A stretch of DNA of 64,000 nucleotides from Pseudomonadota bacterium (GTDB lineage: Bacteria > Pseudomonadota > Gammaproteobacteria > Steroidobacterales > Woeseiaceae): NCBI GenBank assembly GCA_027621915.1, contig JAQCAD010000011.1, forward strand, positions 1-64,000. Direction: 5' to 3'. Numbering within the stretch: the first letter of the stretch is position 1; the number at the start of each line of letters is the position of its first letter. The notes under the pieces were generated by a model. That model ran no database searches. It was not told the origin of the DNA and was given only the letters and a program-made list of their open reading frames with translations. Shown here one piece after another: positions 35,569-44,540 of this stretch. A program made the translations under genes and the position numbers.

Positions 35569-38010
35569 TTACTCTACATTCCTCGCAATGCGGAAGCCAA
35601 CATCCGGTCGACCATTGGAGCCGAAATCACGGTATCCGAGCCGAAGCTCCAGTATTCCGGAATGCATCCAGCTGGATCCCCTTATTACCCGATTCGAGCC
35701 CCGCGCCGGTCCGCGCGGGTCACTCACCGGGTCGGACTGGCCAGGTGTCGGCACGGAATAGTAGTCCTGCACCCATTCGGCAACATTGCCGCCGCCATCG
35801 AAAATTCCGAGGGAGTTGGCCGGAAACGTTCCGACGGGAGCGGTGGAGGCATAACCATCGTCCCACCCGGGCAGAATCGACGGAACAAGCGCACTGGCGG
35901 ACTTGCCAGCGTAGTTCCCGCTGTCACGACGCGGGGGCATTCGATCTCCCCATGGGAAGACGGTGGCGTTCGGTCGCGCCTCATACCGAATGGCCCAGAC
36001 CCATTCGGCCTCGGTAGGTAGCCTGTAACCATTCGGCGTCGGACTTACGGGCTGCCATCGCTCAAATATCTTCTCGTACGCTGGCGTCAATCCTTCCTCG
36101 GCACTCAACCAGTTGCAGTAGTCGACCGCGTCCTCCCAGGTAACATTGACGACCGGGTTCATATCACCGGCAAGTGCTACGTGTAGTGCACCGCCCGAAT
36201 CATGTCCTGATCGGAAGCGTCGAAATTCCCGGTTGCTCACTTCCGTGGCGCCGATGTAATAGGGCTTCGTCACGATTACCGGCAGCAGTACCTCGTTTGC
36301 CCTCCTGCCCTGCTCACGCCTTGATGTACCCAACACAAATTTGCCCGCTTCGACGCGTCGTAACTCCTGTCCTTGCGATGTCGTGATCGAGCGAGCCGTA
36401 CTTTGCGCGACAATGTCAGCATCCGAGAGCAGTCGGACCTGGATGGTCTGGGGATAGCCGGGTCGTGGCGTCACGCTCCTGGCAAACGTTGCGTAACCGC
36501 CTTTCTTCACTTCCAGCTGGTGTGGCGCCGACGAGAGCCGGAGGGTCACTGTGCCGCTGCCTCTCGCCTGACCATCAACATAAACCGTCGCATCACCTGG
36601 CAGTACCGCCACGGTCACCTCACCGACTCTCGCCGTCATATCGACAGTTATTTCTTCGGATGCCGCCGCCGCCAGTCGGACCTGCCGGGAGGTCGATCCA
36701 TAGCCTGCCTTGGACAGCCCGATGTCATAGTTGACGTCGGGTGATAATGCGATCGTCACCGGAGACTGGCCGCGGTAACGACCGTTCACGCTGACGTTTG
36801 CACCGCGTGGTATCGATAAAACACGAAGCTGCGCGTTTGCAGGTTCCAGCTCGACCGTTGGCAAAACCTGATCAGTGTTGGCTACCGCCTCCACCGTACC
36901 GTCCCACGCTTTGTAACCGTCCCTGATCAGGCTCAGTGAATGAGACCCTTCCATCAGTTCCAGGCGCATGGGCGTTTCGCCGATCTGTGTCGTACCTTGA
37001 TATACCGCGGCACCTGGCGGTGACGAAGTTACATCCACATTCGCCCATAACGGTACGAGCTGAACATCGAGTTGCTGATGCAATCCCAAACCTGGTACAG
37101 CCAATCGCTGCGAAAACGGCAGGAATCGATCTGCAGTCACCGACACAGAATGTGTACCGGGTTCAAGTTGCAGCGGTCCATATGGCGCGCGCCCGACGCG
37201 CGTATCATCGACGGTCACAAACGCCTCAACCGACGGCTCTGTCGAGATCGTCAACTGACCTGGCAGCTTGCGCATTTCGATGATGACTGTCCTGCTTGGA
37301 GCTTCATTGACCTGCAGACTTTGCGCGACGTCGTAATACCCTTCCTTTTTGACATTAACTGTATAGGTACCTTGCCGCATCAGAATCCGCTCGCCGACTG
37401 GCATCTTGAACCAGCCACCTTTAATGGATATTTCATCCATCCCGGCCGGCTGCACATCGAACTGGATCGACTTCGACGTGAACAGCAACCAGGAAATAAT
37501 TACCAGGACTGCTACGGCTCCACCGACGACTGTTTGCCATTGGAATCGGGACGATTTCGATGCTGTCGGAGCAGTCGCTACGGCACGCCGAAACGCCGTG
37601 GCGACGATGGTCTCCTCTGCCAACGATGCAGATTTGTCGGCCAATTGCGGTGGTTTGGTTACGTAGGCACTGCCCTCGAGTTGAACGCTGAGCCGGAGAA
37701 CCCCGTCAGCCTCGCCAACCAACACACGGGACCCGAAATACTCCAGTTCATCTCCCGCAATCAATTTTCTCGATGCGTTTAGCGCTTCGCCATTTATCTT
37801 CAATGTCCCGGATGCGCCTACCGGTTGAACGAACGGCTCCCCGTCCAGTTCGTCCAGCAATGCGACCACGCTGTTTCCCGGACCCGGCAATCTAATCTCG
37901 CAATTGGTGCCAGTACCCAAACGCAGGGGCAACTTGCCCGCGTCGAGGCGGCGTTCACCGACGCTGTCACGCAGGATGACGGCACTAAATTTCAAATTTG
38001 TTCCTCGCAC
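35569..38010 (-). CDS. FHA-like, transmembrane, PEGA-repeat and FGE-fold protein
   Basis: 813 residues. N-terminal FHA-like domain (about 8-105: LPLRLGTGTNCEIRLPG, then GTLKINGEAL), membrane helix 161-178, then about five PEGA-type beta repeats (180-530; VTVDDTRVGRAPYGPLQL, VSVNGRYRGQSPVTIAL and VYVDGQARGSGTVTL are clear). Residues 548-813 are a formylglycine-generating-enzyme/SUMF1 fold (NPVVNVTWEDAVDYCNWLSA, YRLPTEAEWVWAIRYEA, RGSSWMHSGILELRLGYR). The catalytic Cys pair of true FGE, expected within that last segment, is absent. So it is probably a periplasmic binding module and not an enzyme. It overlaps the kinase gene by 19 bases. Confidence 0.9.
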   Translation of the reverse strand: MRGTNLKFSAVILRDSVGERRLDAGKLPLRLGTGTNCEIRLPGPGNSVVALLDELDGEPFVQPVGASGTLKINGEALNASRKLIAGDELEYFGSRVLVGEADGVLRLSVQLEGSAYVTKPPQLADKSASLAEETIVATAFRRAVATAPTASKSSRFQWQTVVGGAVAVLVIISWLLFTSKSIQFDVQPAGMDEISIKGGWFKMPVGERILMRQGTYTVNVKKEGYYDVAQSLQVNEAPSRTVIIEMRKLPGQLTISTEPSVEAFVTVDDTRVGRAPYGPLQLEPGTHSVSVTADRFLPFSQRLAVPGLGLHQQLDVQLVPLWANVDVTSSPPGAAVYQGTTQIGETPMRLELMEGSHSLSLIRDGYKAWDGTVEAVANTDQVLPTVELEPANAQLRVLSIPRGANVSVNGRYRGQSPVTIALSPDVNYDIGLSKAGYGSTSRQVRLAAAASEEITVDMTARVGEVTVAVLPGDATVYVDGQARGSGTVTLRLSSAPHQLEVKKGGYATFARSVTPRPGYPQTIQVRLLSDADIVAQSTARSITTSQGQELRRVEAGKFVLGTSRREQGRRANEVLLPVIVTKPYYIGATEVSNREFRRFRSGHDSGGALHVALAGDMNPVVNVTWEDAVDYCNWLSAEEGLTPAYEKIFERWQPVSPTPNGYRLPTEAEWVWAIRYEARPNATVFPWGDRMPPRRDSGNYAGKSASALVPSILPGWDDGYASTAPVGTFPANSLGIFDGGGNVAEWVQDYYSVPTPGQSDPVSDPRGPARGSNRVIRGSSWMHSGILELRLGYRDFGSNGRPDVGFRIARNVE

Positions 38011-40373
38011 TGGACGACAATGGGTTGCATTTCGATCTCGGGCGCGACCCGGAATTCAACGCGCACGTCGCGATAACCGGAGCGGATACCAACAACGACG
38101 TAGTTACCGGGTCGCAAATCCAGATCGTAAGTAGAAAACATACCGTATTGACCTACCTTGAATATGGCGACATTCGTCATGTTGTCGGATACGAGTCGAA
38201 CAGGCAACGGAGTCGCCGCCCTTTTGAGCAAACGAGACAGTTCGTTCTTCTGATCCAGAAGTCGCGGACCTATTGGCTGCATACGGGTTATATCCAACAA
38301 GAGCGCGGTCGCGTTATTCATGGTTACCGGGTCACTCAATGTATCCGGGCTATTGATAAACCCGGCGAGGCGAGCGTGCAACGTAGAACGAGAACTCGCC
38401 ATTGCAAGTCCCGCATTCGCGAACTGCAAATCGGAATCGATCTTCAGAATGTCCTGGTAAATCGTCACGGAAGTTTCCCATTGCTCGGCAGCATCGTAAG
38501 ACAATGCCTCATTCTCGAGTCGTCTGATATCGAACAGCCTGACTTCCTGGTCTACCTGGAGCAGGCCATCAGTCGGTTGGCTGGACGATGAGTCGAGAAT
38601 TCTTGCGGCATTGAATGCGGCACGAGCACTGTCAAAGTCAGTCGCCTTCAGCGCCTCGAACCCTTCGGTCATACGTTGCTCGAAAGTCAGCTGCTTAATC
38701 GCCCGATTAACCCGAACCAGGCCAGCCGCCGCCGGCTCCCACTTCGCATCGAGTTCAAGTGCCTTCTCAAAGGCGAGCCTTGCCGCACTGAGTTCCAGGT
38801 CGTTCTCGAAATCAGCTGCCTGATCCATCAATGAAAGTACCGCCTGGAGATTCGTTGCGCGCAAGAGGCCAGCTTCGGCCTCACGATTACCTGGCGTAAT
38901 CGATGTCGCGAGATCAAACAATCTGACAGCCTCTCTGTGATCGTTGGCTTCGAACGCCGCTGTCGCGGCGGCCAGGGTTTCGTCGAAAACGCGATCGATG
39001 CGATCGAAGAACGGCTCAAGCATTTTGCTCGCGTCCCGATACCGACTTCCGGCGAGCTCGTAGTTTCGGCCGAGATAGGCCCGGTCACCCTCTCCATAGA
39101 CATCGACCGCATCAAGGTAATCCTGGCCGCCCCAGCGATCGATCGCCCGAAAACGCAGTCTTTCCAGTTGCGACAGCAGGTCGCCAAGTGCATCGTCGGT
39201 CATCGCTTTTATTCTGACCGCATCTTCCCCTGCAGTGCCGGTGACATTTTCACCCAAAGACGTAGTACCGGCAGGAAATGAACCACCTGGCACTGAAGCG
39301 ACTTCATCGACCGAAGGGTCAACGGCGATGACCGACGCCGAATCATTTGCCGGCGCTGCGGCGCCGGTCACCGGGGACGAATCACCAGCAACAAACTGCG
39401 GAAGCACAAAAACAATGGCTAGAAATAATAAAAGGGCAGTCGCGAGGCCACCGATAATAATCTTGGGCGAGATTCCCGCCGCATCGTGGCGCGCACTTGC
39501 AAGGTCAGCCACGGCCGGGATGCTGCGCTTCAGAACCGGTTCCGTCGCCACAGATTCGACGACTTCATCCTTTGCACCGGCCCCTGTCACGAAGCGAGCA
39601 GGCGCTGGTCCCGGTGCGAACCCTGCGGCAGACAGTCGCGCAGCAACGGTTTCGGCGGCAGGCCGGCGCCGGGCGTCGCTGGCAAGCATGCTGTTGAGCA
39701 AGTCCTTAAGCGCGACTGGTATCACGCCTGTGTCACCTGGCATTGAATCATTACTGGCGCCAGGGGGTAAGCCAGTGAGCAACTCATGAATCAACACGCC
39801 AAGCGCATAAATGTCATCGGCCGCAGCAGCGGGCTCGCCAGCCCGTTGCTGGGGACTGCTGGCGATCTCAGTACCTCCGCCCGAAACCTCAACTTCGCCT
39901 GGCAATGAGGAGACACCGAAATCTACAAGGTAGGGCAGCCCACGACTATCCAGTAAAATATTGGCCGCCTTGATGTCACGATGAACGATACTTTTACCGT
40001 GCGCATAGCGTAATGCGTCCGCGATGAGTCCGATCGGTCGAAGGCACTCCTCAGGACGACTCCGCGTGAGCACACTTAGGTTGGTATTGCCAACATACTG
40101 CAAACTATAAAATGCGCCATCCGGATCATCGTGAAATTCAAACACTCGCACAATGTTGGTGTGCATAAGCCCGCTGCCGATTCTCCACTCACGATTAAGG
40201 AGAGACCTGGCTCCGGGGTCCGACGACGCCTCGCCAGAAAGAACTTTCAATGCAACACTTGACTGCGTCTGGCTATCGGCTGCCAACCAGACTTCCGCCA
40301 TACCGCCTGCACCCAGCTTGCGGGTCAGTGTATATCTGCCCGCGAGGCGCATACCTTCAATGAGGATCCGCAT
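37992..40373 (-). CDS. Transmembrane Ser/Thr protein kinase with periplasmic repeats
   Basis: 793 residues. Hanks-type kinase at 12-265: GAGGMAEV (21-28), K43 in ALKVL, HRDIKAAN (131-138) and DFG (151-153) are present. The activation segment has SPQQ in place of the usual SPEQ. Membrane helix at 314-337, then a helical TPR-like region (about 395-710) and a C-terminal PEGA-like beta segment (LRPGNYVVVGIRSGYRDV). The kinase is cytoplasmic and the repeats periplasmic, so it could relay envelope state to the FHA proteins encoded beside it. Substrates are unproven. Confidence 0.93.
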   Translation of the reverse strand: MRILIEGMRLAGRYTLTRKLGAGGMAEVWLAADSQTQSSVALKVLSGEASSDPGARSLLNREWRIGSGLMHTNIVRVFEFHDDPDGAFYSLQYVGNTNLSVLTRSRPEECLRPIGLIADALRYAHGKSIVHRDIKAANILLDSRGLPYLVDFGVSSLPGEVEVSGGGTEIASSPQQRAGEPAAAADDIYALGVLIHELLTGLPPGASNDSMPGDTGVIPVALKDLLNSMLASDARRRPAAETVAARLSAAGFAPGPAPARFVTGAGAKDEVVESVATEPVLKRSIPAVADLASARHDAAGISPKIIIGGLATALLLFLAIVFVLPQFVAGDSSPVTGAAAPANDSASVIAVDPSVDEVASVPGGSFPAGTTSLGENVTGTAGEDAVRIKAMTDDALGDLLSQLERLRFRAIDRWGGQDYLDAVDVYGEGDRAYLGRNYELAGSRYRDASKMLEPFFDRIDRVFDETLAAATAAFEANDHREAVRLFDLATSITPGNREAEAGLLRATNLQAVLSLMDQAADFENDLELSAARLAFEKALELDAKWEPAAAGLVRVNRAIKQLTFEQRMTEGFEALKATDFDSARAAFNAARILDSSSSQPTDGLLQVDQEVRLFDIRRLENEALSYDAAEQWETSVTIYQDILKIDSDLQFANAGLAMASSRSTLHARLAGFINSPDTLSDPVTMNNATALLLDITRMQPIGPRLLDQKNELSRLLKRAATPLPVRLVSDNMTNVAIFKVGQYGMFSTYDLDLRPGNYVVVGIRSGYRDVRVEFRVAPEIEMQPIVVQCEEQI

Positions 40374-40390
40374 AAAGCGTTAAGCCGAAC

Positions 40391-41632
40391 TTAGCCGGAT
40401 GGTTGTTGTGGCAATGCCGATCGCTCCGGGTTGCCAACCTGAATGCTTTCGGTAAGCCCCGTCTCAGTTTCGTAGATTTCGCGGAGCAGTTTGCGCCAGC
40501 TCTCGTACTGCGCCTCAGCAGTCCCTGTCAGTCTCAATGTTTCGCCCTGTACGTCGACTACCATCGGTGCAGCTTCAGCAACAAATGACTCGGACAACTC
40601 CTTGATTTCTTCGCGATGAACGCTTGCGGAACGATATTGAGAGAAAGAGTTGACAATCGTATTCCAGCCTTTGTTAATCGCAACGGACTGCGCAATTCTG
40701 CCGGGATCATAATACGAGCTGTCGGTATTTACAGTGGCGGAACCAACCACGACCGCCGCGCCAATAAGTGCCTTCCTGATAGCGGCCTGGCGCGACTGAC
40801 GATAAGCGACAGATTGCTCGCGTGTACGTTTGCGCCAACCTTCATATGGCAGCGCGATGCCGTAGTAAAAATTTGCGTAATGTTCGTTCAAAGTGTCCAC
40901 AACCAGTCGATCCCTTTCGCGTATCTGGCGCAATCGATCAACCATTGGGTCGTTTTCGGCTGGAAGCCGCTGAGCAGAGACCCGCCCATCGTCGCCAGAC
41001 TGCAGGTAATCGGTGTAGACGTCAGGGACCATGTCGGCAAAAAATTTCAATTCGGAAACCTGGCGAATTCGAGCGATATCCTTGGGATCAATAGTCAGTG
41101 CGTACGCGTGCAGATCATTCGCGAAGTCATTGAACAGCTTTTGATAGGGGTCCTGCGTGCGATCGCGATAGTCTGCATAAGACGAAATACCGGTCTGCAT
41201 CGAATAGGTCTTCTCGAGCCAGTGGCGTCCGGTCGCGTCCTGCGCGTTCAGCCGCAACACGGCAAACTCGCCATCGGACTCTTCGATAACACCGGTTATC
41301 AGGACGTCGGTAGACACCTGGCTGGTAGGAATAACCCTGACTGCCCCCCAGAACCCCGTGCCCTGAAGCGTCGTTTTGATGTGAAATGGAATGTAGCGAG
41401 CCTCGGCGCTTCGCACTTCAGGATAGATCCGGGTTTTTTCTGCGTCATTGTCTTCGGGAACGCCCGAGTCGAAATTCAATATCCCGACATCGAGTAACAA
41501 GCTTTCTGAAATCTGCAGCGATGCGACATCCAGATTGGACGTTTCTGCATGAATCACTTCGGAGACCGTGCAGCCTGACGCGAGGAACACGCTGATTACA
41601 CCAACAATTAGCAGTCGCAGATACTTTCTCAT
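40391..41632 (-). CDS. Lipoprotein of the kinase-vWA cluster
   Basis: 413 residues from the ATG at 41632, which opens a signal peptide with lipobox LASGC; an upstream TTG at 41671 overlapping the previous stop is the alternative. The first 150 residues (LLLDVGILNFDSGVPEDND, then DVLITGVIEES) recall CsgG/FlgO-type envelope lipoproteins, a low-confidence resemblance. A helical region and a short hydrophobic stretch (KALIGAAVVVGSATV) follow, then a Gln/Pro tail. It lies 17 bases before the kinase gene. Probably an outer-membrane part of the complex. Confidence 0.75.
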   Translation of the reverse strand: MRKYLRLLIVGVISVFLASGCTVSEVIHAETSNLDVASLQISESLLLDVGILNFDSGVPEDNDAEKTRIYPEVRSAEARYIPFHIKTTLQGTGFWGAVRVIPTSQVSTDVLITGVIEESDGEFAVLRLNAQDATGRHWLEKTYSMQTGISSYADYRDRTQDPYQKLFNDFANDLHAYALTIDPKDIARIRQVSELKFFADMVPDVYTDYLQSGDDGRVSAQRLPAENDPMVDRLRQIRERDRLVVDTLNEHYANFYYGIALPYEGWRKRTREQSVAYRQSRQAAIRKALIGAAVVVGSATVNTDSSYYDPGRIAQSVAINKGWNTIVNSFSQYRSASVHREEIKELSESFVAEAAPMVVDVQGETLRLTGTAEAQYESWRKLLREIYETETGLTESIQVGNPERSALPQQPSG

Positions 41633-41667
41633 GTCGTCAGAACTGTTTTTCTTCACCCGCAATTTTA

Positions 41668-42645
41668 TCAAAAATCATTATACATTCGATATTCTTCCCA
41701 AAGCCTCTCTCGCAGCACCGGGTCATCTTCCGACAACGCAGCTTCGCGTAATTGCTTTGCGACGATATCTTCACTGACCAGGTCAGGAATATCGTCCGGC
41801 GTACGTGCCTTGATTTCTTCTTCGCTCATACCGCCAATGGATGCTGCGCGTTCATCCGGCGGACCAGCCAACGTCCCGGCCTCACCGCCACCTGACGCGC
41901 CACCGCCACTCCCGGTACCGCTGCCGCCCTGCGAGCCCAGACCAACGCGACCACTTCCTGCGCCTCCGCTGGCACCACCGCCAAAACCTTCGGTATTTCG
42001 CCCGGCTGTGGAGATTTCGCGCTGTTCATCGGCCAGCACGCCGTCAAAGTCGCCGACCGATTCGTCGAGTGTTTTCTCCAGCCTTGCTTTTCGGTCGGCC
42101 TCACTTTCACCCGGGATCTGACCGACACTGCCATCACAGTTGTCGTCAGGTCCACCCCAGCCACCGGTACCTCCGGCAGCAGGATCACATTCTGTACCCG
42201 TCATGTTCCCGCCGGCACCACCTGCGCCGCCAGCACCGGGAATCGGGCCGCTAACACCGCGGATCTGCCCACCGCCATCGCCGCCGCCTACAGCACCAGA
42301 ACCGCCGCCACCTGCAGCACCACCGGAACTGCCGCCCGATGAGCCACCTGACGACCCGCCTTCTGCGCCGCCTGACGACCCGCCCGGCATGCCACCACCC
42401 GACATACCGCCACCCGACATGCCGCCCGATGAGCCACCGGACGAGCCACCGGACGAGCCACCGGACGAGCCACCGGACGAGCCACCCGAAGAACCGCCCG
42501 AAGAACCGCCGGACGAGCCACCCGAAGAACCGCCGCCAGCTGAATAACCGACCGCGCAACCGCCAAGGATTAGCACCGCCCCGGCAACGATCATTCCGAG
42601 TCGAACTTTCCGCAGAAATGAATTATCTAGGCTGACCAAGTTCAT
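41668..42645 (-). CDS. Gly/Ser-repeat lipoprotein, first gene of the cluster
   Basis: 325 residues. Signal peptide with lipobox LGGC, then an array of nine SSGG units (residues 40-75), further Gly-rich stretches with Met (MSGGGMSGGGMPGG), a Cys-containing segment (GTECDPAAGG, PDDNCDGSVG) and a charged helical C-terminus (EADRKARLEKTLDESVGDFD and VAKQLREAALSEDDPVLRE). Such Gly/Ser spacers let a lipid-anchored domain reach across the envelope. AAGG precedes the ATG. Its stop overlaps the next possible start. Confidence 0.75.
   Translation of the reverse strand: MNLVSLDNSFLRKVRLGMIVAGAVLILGGCAVGYSAGGGSSGGSSGGSSGGSSGGSSGGSSGGSSGGSSGGSSGGMSGGGMSGGGMPGGSSGGAEGGSSGGSSGGSSGGAAGGGGSGAVGGGDGGGQIRGVSGPIPGAGGAGGAGGNMTGTECDPAAGGTGGWGGPDDNCDGSVGQIPGESEADRKARLEKTLDESVGDFDGVLADEQREISTAGRNTEGFGGGASGGAGSGRVGLGSQGGSGTGSGGGASGGGEAGTLAGPPDERAASIGGMSEEEIKARTPDDIPDLVSEDIVAKQLREAALSEDDPVLRERLWEEYRMYNDF
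42421..42528 (-). repeat. 12-base tandem repeat coding SSGG
   Basis: Nine adjacent 12-base units (plus-strand form CCGGACGAGCCA and CCCGAAGAACCG variants) inside the Gly/Ser lipoprotein gene. Unit number is a multiple of three bases, so slippage would change spacer length without a frameshift. Confidence 0.85.
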
Positions 42646-43100
42646 CGCCTTACCACCTTGTTGAGTATCTTAAGTTCCCCACAACCGATCGATGCCGCGG
42701 ACGGGGGCCTGTCACAATCACGTTATGCCAATTTGGAGAGAGATTCCGGCGCATTAGTTCCATCAATCCCGTCGTACGGCAAATACAATTGCTGCCACCT
42801 GATTCACTGTGACCATAATACGCGCTCGGCCCCCTCCGCAACTGCCTTTCATTCGAAAGCGATCGCCTGAAATTGCACGCCACGTACAATTCGTCACTGC
42901 ACTTGTAACTGATTGTTTTTTATAGCGACTTGTCGAGCTATTGACTGACCGCAACCGCACAGGATGGGCTGGGCTTCGGGAACCATCGGCGAATTGTCGG
43001 CGCGCCGACTTTACATAGCCAAGCGACCCGGACAACCTGACCGATCAGCTCGCTGAGTCGGTCAGGCGTCCGGGGCCACGGTCCTGGCAAATCGGCGAGG
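42646..43100. other. 455-base gap between the cluster and cpxP
   Basis: No convincing gene. A 90-codon minus-strand frame exists at 42763-43035 but lacks family features. The gap should hold the promoter of the nine-gene cluster and the 3' end of cpxP. The only clear structure is the hairpin at 43036-43066. Confidence 0.5.
43036..43066 (-). terminator. Hairpin downstream of cpxP
   Basis: Stem of 9 plus 5 base pairs around a one-base bulge (CCTGACCGA-TCAGC against GCTGA-GTCGGTCAGG, loop of two bases), 35 bases after the cpxP stop. No T run follows, so termination would be weak or factor-dependent. Confidence 0.4.
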
Positions 43101-43634
43101 CTAGCGTTCGCTGCGCCGGGAATCGTCATGGTCGCGATTGCGTTGTCCGCGCGCGCGCTGTTTTTCCATTGTCCCGGAGAGTTTTTCCTGTTGCTCCGGC
43201 GTCAGAATCGCATGGACTTGCACGCGGATCCGGCCTCTTAGCTCGGTGGACGCGGCGGCGATTTCGCCGCTCTCTGCTGCAAGGTCCGCGAGCTTCAGAT
43301 TGTATTCGGGATCATTGACATCAAGCGTTCGTGTGGCTATGCGATGCGCTTCTTCTTTTTCCCGCAATGATTCGAATTCCGGTTTCGCGGTCAACATGAC
43401 ATTGCTGACTTGCTCGGTTTGGGATTCGTCCAGGTCGAGCCGGCGAGTCATCATTTCGATCATTTGATCAGGCGCCAAGCGCGCGCCCCTGTCACCTCTA
43501 TGTTGCATGCGTTGGCCGTGTTCGCCGCTGTGTCCGGAATCCGTTTGTTCCTGCGATATCGCGACTCCTCCTGCCAGAGATAAGGCCACCAATGTGGATA
43601 GAATAGCTTTGTGTTGAGTTTTCACTTTATGCAT
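43101..43634 (-). CDS. cpxP: CpxP/Spy-family periplasmic chaperone
   Basis: About 177 residues: signal peptide (to near AIS-QE), His/Arg-rich start, then two LTXXQ-type helices (MIEMMTRRLDLDESQTEQV and HAILTPEQQEKL). CpxP binds the sensor CpxA and misfolded periplasmic protein. It is divergent from cpxR, the standard Cpx arrangement. The ATG at 43634 abuts a GGAG; a GTG at 43625 has better spacing and may be the real start. Confidence 0.88.
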   Translation of the reverse strand: MHKVKTQHKAILSTLVALSLAGGVAISQEQTDSGHSGEHGQRMQHRGDRGARLAPDQMIEMMTRRLDLDESQTEQVSNVMLTAKPEFESLREKEEAHRIATRTLDVNDPEYNLKLADLAAESGEIAAASTELRGRIRVQVHAILTPEQQEKLSGTMEKQRARGQRNRDHDDSRRSER

Positions 43635-43827
43635 CTCCAATTTCTAAAGGCCCCCGATTTGTCCGCTGCTGCGGCCGCTTTCGAGACAGCTTATCCCTGA
43701 TCCTGTAGGCAAACGTTAATGAACGCTTTGATTCTGCCAAGATTTGTCAAGTCCCGGGGTGAGCCGTTGCACTGCCTCTACCATTGGCGGACGATGACAA
43801 AAGACGTGGACGACATTGAATTCAGAC

Positions 43828-44529
43828 ATGAGTACGGTACAGAAATCAGCGAATATTCTCCTGGTCGACGATGACCGTGAACTGGGCAAGATGCTCAGCG
43901 ATTTCCTTGCCGCTGACCACCTCAAACTGACAGTCCGGAACACGGGAGAAAACGGACTTGAGGAATTCTCAAAGCGTAATTTCGACCTCCTGATTCTCGA
44001 TATCATGATGCCGGGCATGAGCGGGCTCGACGTGCTGAAAAAGATTCGTCAAACCAGTGGAGTACCGATCATTATGCTTACCGCTCGCGGGGACGATATT
44101 GATCGTATTATCGGGTTGGAGTTCGGCGCAGATGACTACCTGCCAAAACCATTTAACCCCCGCGAATTGCAGGCCCGAATCAAAGCAATCTTGCGACGCG
44201 CCAAACCTGCACTGAATGAATCCCGAGTTTTGTCTCTCGGCGACATCTACCTCGATACGCGGACCCACCGCGCCAGAGTCAACAGCGTGGAACTCGAATT
44301 GACCGGAACGGAATTCGAAATCCTGAAGTGCCTCCTTGAGACGCCGGGACAGGTTGTGGACAAGGAACACCTTAGTGAAAGAGCGTTGGGCCGCAGGCTG
44401 CTACCTTATGATCGAAGCGTTGATACCCACATCAGCAATCTGCGGGGCAAGCTGGAAAGGGCGGGCAACAAAAACGAGACCATCCAAAATCAACGCGGCG
44501 TCGGTTACCTGCTGATTCCGGGTAGCTGA
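43828..44529 (+). CDS. cpxR: OmpR-family response regulator (CpxR-like)
   Basis: 233 residues: receiver domain with the acidic pair LLVDDDREL, phospho-acceptor Asp in LLILDIMMPGMSG and K in YLPKPFNPREL; then a winged-helix output domain ending NQRGVGYLLIP. Order and sequence fit CpxR, the regulator of the envelope-stress response. ATG at 43828 preferred; a TTG at 43816 is possible. cpxA follows by 11 bases. No clear CpxR box was identified in the divergent region. Confidence 0.9.
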   Translation: MSTVQKSANILLVDDDRELGKMLSDFLAADHLKLTVRNTGENGLEEFSKRNFDLLILDIMMPGMSGLDVLKKIRQTSGVPIIMLTARGDDIDRIIGLEFGADDYLPKPFNPRELQARIKAILRRAKPALNESRVLSLGDIYLDTRTHRARVNSVELELTGTEFEILKCLLETPGQVVDKEHLSERALGRRLLPYDRSVDTHISNLRGKLERAGNKNETIQNQRGVGYLLIPGS

Positions 44530-44540
44530 GTTGATGAACG

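Noticed and set aside
35569-38010. FGE-fold gene as maturase for the sulfatase at 52911
   Set aside because: The catalytic Cys pair is missing and the gene sits in the kinase cluster, not with the sulfatase.
40616-41497. Long open frame on the plus strand, opposite the lipoprotein gene
   Set aside because: It lies wholly antisense to a better-supported gene with a lipobox, and has no recognisable family, signal or start site. Similar long antisense frames at 30973-31848 and 17842-18588 were rejected for the same reason.
42421-42528. Short repeats as a CRISPR array
   Set aside because: Units are contiguous, have no spacers and are in frame within a coding region as SSGG.
42763-43035. 90-codon minus-strand frame in the gap before cpxP
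   Set aside because: No ribosome site, family match or typical composition; the gap more likely holds promoter sequence.
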